A stretch of DNA of 59,571 nt from Pleurocapsa sp. CCALA 161 (lineage in GTDB: Bacteria > Cyanobacteriota > Cyanobacteriia > Cyanobacteriales > Xenococcaceae). Positions within the stretch are counted from its first letter, which is position 1. Each line of letters opens with the position of its first letter. This document shows, piece by piece, positions 50,140-59,300 of this stretch. Location: assembly GCF_003003995.1 (NCBI RefSeq), contig NZ_PVWF01000014.1, positions 1 to 59,571 of the forward strand, written 5' to 3'. The position numbers were made by a program, and so were the translations under genes. The notes beneath the pieces were generated by a model, which saw only the letters and a list, made by a program, of their open reading frames with translations, was not told the DNA's origin and did not search any database.

Positions 50140-50586
50140 ATGCTCGATCCTATATTTTCTCCAAAACGTTTAAACGCAGTCATCATTGAACCCAATAGGC
50201 AACAGGGAAGACAGCTATATCAGCTGATTAAGACTCAAAGAGCAAACCTCAATGTGATTCTGTTAGATAATTCAGAGCAGGTTTTCTCCCTGATGTACGG
50301 AGAAATGAATATCGATCTACTATTTTTTGATATCGAATCAGAATCAGATACTGATAATCTAGCGCTATTTAAGGCGATCGCGCCTGAAAGTAGTATTATT
50401 CATTGGAGTGACTATCGACATCCAGAAGTAATTGAGCTGTTGTACTCCCTGGGGGTAAATTCTTTTTGTACCAAAGAAAGTGATGCTGAAGTTGTGTTGG
50501 AGGCAATAGATCTAGCCATCAGCTATCCTCATTCTCTCTATTTAGATCAGAAACTATATAAATGTCTACCCTTGCTACAAAGCTAG
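50140..50586 (+). CDS. Response-regulator receiver-like protein, single domain
   Basis: A 148-residue protein with the receiver fold and no output domain. The putative phospho-Asp is in LLFFDIESE (about residue 68), the Ser/Thr in IIHWSDY and the Lys in CTKESDAE. The N-terminal acidic pair is reduced to a single Glu (IIEPN), so magnesium binding may be weak and the protein may be a pseudo-receiver. It has a good ribosome binding site (AAGGAAC) and ATG. The target is unknown. It is 52 bp upstream of tldD. Confidence 0.65.
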   Translation: MLDPIFSPKRLNAVIIEPNRQQGRQLYQLIKTQRANLNVILLDNSEQVFSLMYGEMNIDLLFFDIESESDTDNLALFKAIAPESSIIHWSDYRHPEVIELLYSLGVNSFCTKESDAEVVLEAIDLAISYPHSLYLDQKLYKCLPLLQS

Positions 50587-50638
50587 GACTGTAAAAACCA
50601 GCGATAATATAAGTTATTTCTGCTTATAAATTATCATC

Positions 50639-52063
50639 ATGAGCGATCTGCCAGATCTATTTGCCGAACACAAAAACAGACTAAGCGAACTAATCACCAA
50701 ATATCGCGATCGCGTTGACTTTTTGACCATTCGTTTAGAACAAGCAGCAGAAACTAATATTCTCTTGCGCCAAAGTAAAATCGAAACCCTGAGTGAAAGC
50801 ATTGCTTTAGGTGGACAGGTGAGAGCTTGTTATCGTGGAGGTTGGGGATTTTCGGCATTTGACGATTTGAACAGTCTGGTAGAGAGAATTGAAGAAGCGA
50901 TCGCTGCTGCAAAAATAGTCGGCGACTCCGAAACAATCTTAGCAACCGTTGAGCCAATTCAAACAGTTTGTCATGTTCCCCTCAAAGGGAGCGATCCCAG
51001 ACATGTATCCTTAGCGGATAAAAAAGCCCTATGCGATCGCTACGATGAGCTACTGCGGGGCTATCATGACTGTCTGACTACTACTACCGTTAGCTATGGG
51101 GATAGCTCTCAAAGGATAATTCTGGCCACTTCTGAAGGGAGTTTAATTGAGCAATCCTGGTCAGATATGGAAATGCGCTTTTCGGCAACAGCAAGAAAGG
51201 ATGATGCGCTTCAAACAGGCAGGGAAACGACAGGCTCGCGTCAAGGTTATGAAGATCTGACTAACCTAGATCAACAGGTAATTAGTGCAGCCCAAAGAGC
51301 CGTAGCTGCTCTATCTTTACCCAAAATTAAGGGCGATATTTATACCGTCGTGATTGACCCAATTTTAACTGGATTGTTTGTTCACGAAGCTTTTGGGCAT
51401 CTATCGGAAGCAGATATGGTCTATGAAAATCCCGACTTATTAGAAGTGATGAGCATGGGTAAGCGTTTTGGTCCACCAGAACTACAAATTTTTGATGGTG
51501 CTGTACCAATGGCATCAGAAGATAATTATGTTCATCGCGGCAGCTACTTTTACGATGATGAGGGAACTCCCGCCACTACTACTCAGTTAATTAAAGATGG
51601 GGTTTTAGTGGGTAGACTTCATTCGCGAGAAACTGCGGGCAAACTGGAAGAAGCACCCACAGGCAATGCTCGTTGTTTAGACTACCATCATTCTCCTATT
51701 GTGCGCATGACTAATACCTGGATTGCTAGAGGCAAAACTCCTGTCCAAAATTTAATTAAAGATGTTAACGAAGGCGTATACGCTCGCAATTGGCTAGGAG
51801 GGATGACTAACGGTGAAATGTTTACCTTTAGCGCAGGGGAAGCCTGGATGATTCGTCAGGGTGAATTAGCCGAACCAGTCAAGGATGTAACTCTTTCAGG
51901 CAATGTCTTCAAAACCTTAGCAAATATTGAAGCGATCGGTGATGATTTTTATTGGGACGAGTCTGGCGGTTGTGGCAAAGGAGGGCAATCAGGGCTAGCT
52001 GTTGGTTGTGGAGGACCTAGTCTGAGAATTAAAGAGGTGACAATTGGCGGGAATTCTGATTAG
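50639..52063 (+). CDS. tldD: TldD/PmbA family metalloprotease
   Basis: A 474-residue predicted zinc protease of the TldD/PmbA (U62) family. The metal motif is HEAFGH (His249, Glu250, His254), followed by SEADMVYEN, and the C-terminal region contains GGCGKGGQSGLAVGCGGP. TldD works with a TldE/PmbA partner in maturation of peptides such as microcins and in antitoxin turnover. No partner is adjacent here. The substrate in this organism is unknown. Confidence 0.93.
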   Translation: MSDLPDLFAEHKNRLSELITKYRDRVDFLTIRLEQAAETNILLRQSKIETLSESIALGGQVRACYRGGWGFSAFDDLNSLVERIEEAIAAAKIVGDSETILATVEPIQTVCHVPLKGSDPRHVSLADKKALCDRYDELLRGYHDCLTTTTVSYGDSSQRIILATSEGSLIEQSWSDMEMRFSATARKDDALQTGRETTGSRQGYEDLTNLDQQVISAAQRAVAALSLPKIKGDIYTVVIDPILTGLFVHEAFGHLSEADMVYENPDLLEVMSMGKRFGPPELQIFDGAVPMASEDNYVHRGSYFYDDEGTPATTTQLIKDGVLVGRLHSRETAGKLEEAPTGNARCLDYHHSPIVRMTNTWIARGKTPVQNLIKDVNEGVYARNWLGGMTNGEMFTFSAGEAWMIRQGELAEPVKDVTLSGNVFKTLANIEAIGDDFYWDESGGCGKGGQSGLAVGCGGPSLRIKEVTIGGNSD

Positions 52064-52333
52064 GAATTGGTATTAAGACAGAAAAAAACCCAGTTTTGTA
52101 ACTAGGTTCTGGAGCAAGATTATGATAATTGGCTAGCCATGAGGCGATTTTGCAGCTAGCCTAATTAAAAAATTTAGCAGTGTTTTAATTAAATGCTGTA
52201 TTGTTACTGTTTAACTCTAGAATTTATCATCCTCTTAATAAAGCCTAGCAACAACAGTATATTTACTAGAGTTTAGTTTTTTGTCTAGCTTTCAACTTTG
52301 TCAGAATTCAGGTGGCAATTTGAAGAAATTCTG

Positions 52334-53107
52334 TTAAACAGTCATTCCCAGGATCAATGCTGCCAACTCACAAAATCCTTCTCCTGCCGACTGACTAGTT
52401 ACATAAGCAGGTAAATACTTGAGGCGATCGCAATATTGAACGACATTAGCTACTCCCACGGACAGGGGAAATTCTGCTTGATTAAACATCGACTCGTCAT
52501 TAGGACTATCGCCAATAGTGACTATTTCTGTTGCTTTTAGATGGGGAAAACATTGCGGGATGATTTTATTTAAGCCATGGGCTTTATCCTGGTAGATTGG
52601 TTTAATATGACACTGAATTGTGCTGTAGGTAAAACCATAACCCTGGGACTGACAAACAAGTTCAATTTGTTCTAATTCAAGAGGATTCAAGTTCTCGACT
52701 TCAAACGTCCAGTCGGTCATACGGAAGCAATTATCTAATGACTCTCTAATTTGCGGAAATTTCCGCTCAAGTAGTTGAAAAACTCTTTGTAATTGCTGGC
52801 GATGCTGAATAACATTTAGATCACTAATCAAATGTGGCTGTGGATCGTGATTCCAGTAAACTAAACCGCCGTTTTCAGCGATCGCTCCCACCACAGGTAA
52901 ATAAGTGGCGATCGCTTGTACCCATCCTGCCGATCTTCCTGTAGTAATTAAAACATCAATCCCCGCAGCTGATAATTTAGTTAGGACTTGTAATAATTTA
53001 GCATCAAACTTTTCTCCCTGAGTTAAAGTTCCATCCATATCTGTGGCGATTAAACGGATATTCTGCCAATGATAACTATTAATAGATTTAAGCTTAGTCT
53101 GATTCAT
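52334..53107 (-). CDS. HAD-superfamily hydrolase (Cof/sucrose-phosphatase type)
   Basis: A 257-residue HAD phosphatase with motif I ATDMDGTLTQ (about 18-27), motif II ITTGRS (about 55-60) and motif III/IV IVTIGDSPNDESMF (about 197-210). The cap domain is of the IIB type. Substrates of close relatives include sugar phosphates, mannosyl-3-phosphoglycerate and sucrose-6-phosphate. None can be chosen here. It has its own unit on the minus strand. Confidence 0.88.
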   Translation of the reverse strand: MNQTKLKSINSYHWQNIRLIATDMDGTLTQGEKFDAKLLQVLTKLSAAGIDVLITTGRSAGWVQAIATYLPVVGAIAENGGLVYWNHDPQPHLISDLNVIQHRQQLQRVFQLLERKFPQIRESLDNCFRMTDWTFEVENLNPLELEQIELVCQSQGYGFTYSTIQCHIKPIYQDKAHGLNKIIPQCFPHLKATEIVTIGDSPNDESMFNQAEFPLSVGVANVVQYCDRLKYLPAYVTSQSAGEGFCELAALILGMTV

Positions 53108-53177
53108 AAATTAGGTAAGTCGCAATCTATAGCCGTACAACATTAAGTTAGGACATATTAAAGTTATTTATGCTCAT

Positions 53178-53198
53178 AAGTAACAAGTAACAAGTAAT
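53178..53198. repeat. Short tandem heptamer AAGTAAC
   Basis: Two full copies plus a partial third (AAGTAAC, AAGTAAC, AAGTAAT) in the spacer between the HAD and PKS genes. Of the same class as the heptamer array at 1-77 but a different unit. Confidence 0.8.
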
Positions 53199-53312
53199 GC
53201 TTGTCCTCATACAGGTGCGTATCGCTATACAAGGTATTGGATGTTAGGCTGGCTATTTTGTCAACATTTTGGGAAAATTTCACAGTAAAATTATCACCAA
53301 TGCTAAATATGC

Positions 53313-56300
53313 TTATGGAATCAATTTATTAGTTAAGGCAACTGCACCACTAATGATTTTTGCTAACGCTGAAGGTGCTTCTAAAGGTAGATTATGTCCC
53401 CCAGAAACAACAACTTTAACGGCATTAGGCATTGCTTCCTCTTGTTTATTTAGATCTTCCTGCCGATTGAAATTGCTTTTGTCGCCATAGACTAAAGTAA
53501 TTGGTACTTTAATTTTTTGTAAGAGTTTTAAATAGCGCGATCGCCCGATCCCGTTTAAACTAATTCCTGCTCTAGTTCGTAATAAGGGTTCCCAGCGCCA
53601 CCTTACGCCACCTTGACAGGGTTCGGTAATTCTTTCTGCTAACAACATTGCCAAAGCAGGAGAAATCGCAGGGGTTGCTTTGCGTAGACGCTCGGCAGCG
53701 GTTTTTATATCGGGGAAGACGGGATGTTCGGGAGGCGATGCCATCGAATTTAGCTGATTAGTTAAGGCAGTGGTTGGATCGTCGTTTTCTTCGGCAGTAG
53801 GCAGAATAGTTTCAACTAAGACAATATTTCTAATCGTTTGGGGTCTAATTGTCGCAAATATTGCCCCTAAGACTGAACCGAGGGAGTGACCTACCAGAAT
53901 AAACGCTTTACCTGCTAAAATCTCGACAATAGCGTCGATATCTCCTAAAAAGTCAATTAGATTATAAGAACCACCCTTGCCGACGCGATCGCTTCTACCA
54001 TGTCCGCGTAAGTCTGGGGCAATTACCCGATAACCTTTTTGAGCAAGGCGAATAGCCACTTCTGACCAGGCTGCACCCTGTTCTAAAATGCCGTGTAGGC
54101 AGAGGACTAGCGGCCCTTCTTCAGGTCCCCAGGTACATAAACAGATTTTTAAACCTCGAATAGTAATCAGGGTTTCTTCCATCAAAAGATCGACGACATC
54201 GGTACAGGCTTGATTAGGCAGTTCATATTTAAGCTCCTGGGCTAGCTGCTGAGTATAAGTGCCTAAAGCGTTCGGTAGCTTGATGCCTTTCCAGGCTTCT
54301 GCTAACTGAGCATCAATAGTTTGATGCTTGAGGAAGTTGGGATCTCCTAAAGACATGGCGGTTTCGCTCACGCCATCGGTCATGCGATCGCCCTGATAGG
54401 GAGTTAATACCGCAGCATCAAAAGGAATTTCTAGAAATTCACAAATGCCTTTGAGTACTGACTGGGGTTTACTTACTAAGTCTTCGTAATAAACTAGGTG
54501 ATAGCGTTGAGGGTCAATCTCTTCAGCTAAGTTGAGAATATTTTGATTACTTTCGCGCCAGATTAATTCTGCTAGCTGATAAGGATCGCCTTCGCCAGAA
54601 CCCACCAGCTTATCCATCCGCATTCTGGCAAAAGATTCAATTACGGAATAAGGATGACGCACTAAATGGATATATTTAGCCCCCTCAAAGATGTCTTCTG
54701 CCTTGTCTAACGTCTCGCGGTTGCTGGCGTAGGTTGGAGATTTATCGACCAACAAGCGATCGACCGCTAGCTGCTGTAGTTGTTGATAAACTTCTTTGAC
54801 GCTGACGTTTTCGGCGAGCAACTCATCTACTAACTTCTGACTTTGGGCTGCATCAATATTCTTTAATGCCATGAAAGCTCGTTTTAATCCTTCCCCAAGC
54901 TGGGATACTCCTAATTCCTGCGATCGCTCTACCATGTTATCAAAAGGCAGCAGATGCAGTTCAGGAGGAGAACAGAGAAGAGGATGTCCTGCCAGCATAA
55001 CTCGTAGTAAAGTCGATCCAGAACGAGGACTAGAAAGAATAAAAGCTGCTGGAGCTAGTTTTTCCCTGACTAGATTGCGTTTGGGCTGAGAAACTGCTAT
55101 GGCGCTTTTGCTTGCCATTTCATGAGCTTGAGCAAATTCTTTAGCTAGATATTCTGCCAGATGATTAATTTGGGGACGCTCATAGAATTCTCGGGGATAA
55201 AGAACCAACTGCAAATCTGTTTTAAGCTGGTTAATGGCTTCCATTACCATCAAAGAATCCATCCCCAGATCTAGCAAACTATCATTAATCGATAATTTAG
55301 CGGGTTCAAGCTGAAGAATTTCAGCGATCGCCGTTTGGAGATATTGAGTTAGATAGGCAGGGCGTTGGACAGGAGAAGTTGCCAATAAATCTTGGAAAAT
55401 TTGTTTATTTTCTGGTTTTTCTGTGGGAATAACTAGCTCAGAGAAATAATTGGACTGCTGTAAATAGTCAAACTTCTGGCTTAATACTTGCCAGTCAGCA
55501 TCAATTACTCCTATCTGAGTTGCTTTACTATTAAGTAACTGCTCTAAAGCTGCTAATCCAGCAGCAGGATCGATTAGATTTAAGCCCTTAATCTGAAAGC
55601 CTTGCTCAACCGCCATGCCGCTATTTGCCCAAGCACCCCAGTTGATACTTAGGGCGGGTAAATTTAGACTATGACGATAACGCGCGATCGCATCTAAACC
55701 TGCATTAGCGACAGTATAGTTACTTTGTCCTGGTGAACCAATCAAAGCAGCAACAGAGGAAAAGAGAACAAAGAAATCTAGCTCCAGATCTTGAGTTGCT
55801 TGGTGTAGATTCCAAGCCCCTACTACTTTGGGAGCAATTACCTGATGGAAACTAGACCAAGTTTGATTCTCTAGTAAGCCATCACTTAGTACTCCCGCAG
55901 CGTGAATAATTCCCTTGATCGGGCAGTCTAAGTCAGCAGCGTCAAAGATATTTTTAAGGGCTTGATAGTCAGTAATATCGGCTTGAACAGTCTTAACGGT
56001 AACCCCTTGCTGTTCTAAATTGGCGATCGCCTGTTGAGCCAACTCTGAAGGCTGACTTTTACCCATGAGAATTAAATGCTTGCCACCTCGATCTGCGAGC
56101 AGTTGAGCCACCTTCAAACCTAATGAACCTAATCCACCTGTAATTAGGTAAGCACCTCGGGAACTTAATTCTAAAGATTGACTCAAGTCAGAAATTACTC
56201 CGCCGTAAGACGATGGAGCCTTCTTACGAAGCTTGCTCAACGGGGGAAACCCCCGCAACGCAACTTCGCGCTGCTCTGAGCGTTGGTCTATATCTGTTGT

Positions 56301-59300
56301 AGTTTGCAAGCGGGGAACATAAAGCCGATCTTGTCGTATTGCTAGACGATCCTCTTGGTTTGTTTGAGTAACAACCTGGATTAACAGATCGACTTCATGG
56401 TTACTTGACCGTTGGTCAAGATCGATAATGCCACCCCAAGATTCAGGATGTTCGACGGCGATCGCACTTGCCAAACCCCATAGACAGCTTGAAGCAATGC
56501 TAGTGATATCTAATTCATTTTCTATTTTTTGATGTCCTTTAGTAGCCAGCCAGATTGGTGCAGCCACAGAATTTGCTGTTGCAGTTTGCAACAGATTTAA
56601 GATATTGGTACAGTGCTGCTGTTGATAGTTAGTAATTGCGTTGATAGTTGGCTGCTGAGGCAGATCTAAGCCAGCCAGATAAATAATCTTGTCAATGTTG
56701 GGATACTGATTAAATATCTGCGTGAACTTGTCTTCATCAAGATGGCGATCGCTAATTACTAAACAATCCTGCTGTTGATTATTTAATTTAACCTTAAGCT
56801 GTTCACCCAAATGCTCGCTGGCGAAAATTAGCCAGAACTTACCTGTAATTAACTGGGAATTTAGTTTAGTTGGGTATTCTTGCCATTGAATCTGATAAAA
56901 ATCAGTGGTTGAAACCCGCTCTGGGGAAGGTAAATAAACCTCTTGGCTGTTGCTGTTGGCTGTTTTCGCTAACCAATAGCTTTGTCTTTGGAAGGGATAA
57001 GTTGGCAGAGCAACTTTTTGCAGATTCATACCCTGAGCTACATTCTGCCAATTGATGTCTATACCGCTAAGATAAAGTGAACTTAAACTCTGTAATACTT
57101 GCTGCCAATCTTTCTTTTTGGGGCGTAAGCTTGGTAACCAAATGTTGGTTTGACCAGCAACAGATATATTAGAACGTCCCATGCTAATGAGAATTGGTTT
57201 TGAGCCAATTTCTAAAAAGATATTACATTCTGCCTGTAAAGTTTTCATCCCTTCAGCAAAACGCACGGGAGCAACTACATGATTGATCCAATATTCAGCA
57301 GTGGCAATTTCAGCGGTAGCTAAATTTCCTGTCACGTTAGAAATTAATTTTCCTTGGGGTGGATAATATTCTACCGACTCGGCAATCTTGCTAAATTCTG
57401 GCAAAATTGGCTGCATCAACGGAGAATGAAAAGCATGAGATACTTTCAATTGCTTAGTTTTGATCCCCAAAGAATCAAACTTACTCACCACTTCGGCAAC
57501 TGCGGTTTGCTCTCCAGAAATGACAATACTTTGGTCAGTATTAATAGCAGCGATCGCTATTTTGGTAGCAAAAGGTGCAATGATTGATTTGACTGTATCC
57601 TCGTCTGTCAACACTGCAAACATATCTCCTTGGGGCAAGTTCTGCATGAGCTTCCCGCGCATTGCCACTAGCTTGAGGGCATCTGCTAAACTGAATACCC
57701 CCGCGATCGTCGCTGCCACATATTCACCGACACTATGACCAATTAAGGCTGTGGGTTTAATACCCCAGTCGATCCACATCTGCGTCAAGGCGTATTCTAA
57801 GGCAAAAATTGCTGGTTGAGTATAGGCTGTCTCGTTTAACCAAGATGAGGGATGAGGGCTAGTGGATGAAGGATATTCGGCAAATAAGATTTCCAGCAGA
57901 GAATGTTCTAAATAGGCGTGCAGAATGTTGGCACAGCGATCTATAGCTGCTTTAAAGACTGGCTGAGTTTGATATAGCTCATAGCCCATGTTTACATACT
58001 GAGAGCCTTGTCCTGTAAAGAGCAAGGCGACTTGATTATCATTGTCGGTATGACCCACCGCAATTGCTTTAGCTGATCGCTGGGTAAGAAAATTTGCCAG
58101 CTGTTCTTGAAGCTGAGTTTTTGTCTTAACTGCGATCGCCAAACGATGATTAAAATGCGTTCTGCCAACATTCGCCGTGTAGCAAATATCAGCTAAGTTA
58201 GAATCGGCATCGCTCTTCAGATAATTTTGATAACTCAAAACTAAATCTTTGAGAGCAGGTTCAGTTTTGGCCGATAGAGTTAATATGTGCCATGAGCGTT
58301 GTGGTGATTCAGCCTTGTTTTTCTCAGCGATGCCTGTCTGCCCCATTCCTAAGACAACATGGGCATTTGTACCACCAAAGCCGAAGGAACTAACCCCAGC
58401 ATATCTCGCCCCACCATTCCAAGGCTGTAGTTTTTGAGGAATAGTAATTTTGCTGTCTGCCAAATCAATTAACGGATTTAGCTGGTGAAAGTGCAGATTA
58501 GGGGGAATCGCCTCATGCTGTAGACAAAGCACTGCTTTAATCAACCCCGCAATCCCAGCTGCTGCCTCTAGATGCCCGATATTAGTTTTCAGCGAACCCA
58601 GATAACAAGATTCTGACCTTGCCCCTAAAACAGCCTTGAGAGAATTAACCTCAATGGGATCACCCAAAGATGTCCCCGTACCGTGAGATTCAATGTAGCT
58701 CACCTCGTCAGGAGATATATTGGCATTAGCCAAAGCCTGACGAATTACCGCCTGTTGCGACAAACCATTAGGAGCAGTCAAACCGTTACTCCGACCGTCT
58801 TGATTGATCGCCGAACCTTTAATTACTGCTAAAATACGATCCCCATCTCGTTGAGCATCTGCCAAACGCTTGAGGATCACTACCCCACAGCCTTCCCCAC
58901 GGACATAACCGTCCGCTTCAGCATCAAAGGTCTTACAACGCCCATTCTCCGCCATCATCCCTGCCATTTCAAAGGTTTGGCTGAGTTCAGGAGATAAGAT
59001 CAAATTAACTCCAGCAGCGATCGCGCGATCGCATTCTCCTGTTTTCAAACTCTGACTAGCTAAGTGTAACGCCACCAAAGAGGAAGAACAAGCGGTATCG
59101 ACTGCTAGAGAAGGACCTTTGAGGTCAAATATATAAGACAGACGATTGGCAGCGATGCTATGAGCATTCCCTGTACCTAAATAAGCATCTACATCTGTCC
59201 CATAGTGAAACCTCAGTTGGGAATAATCACTGCTGCTGATGCCAATAAACACCCCTGTGTTGCTTCCCGCCAAGTCATTGCCCGCTATAGCTGCATCTTC

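Noticed and set aside
52075-52115. Terminator after tldD (AACCCAG / CTAGGTT)
   Set aside because: The stem has a central mismatch and no U-run; too weak to list.
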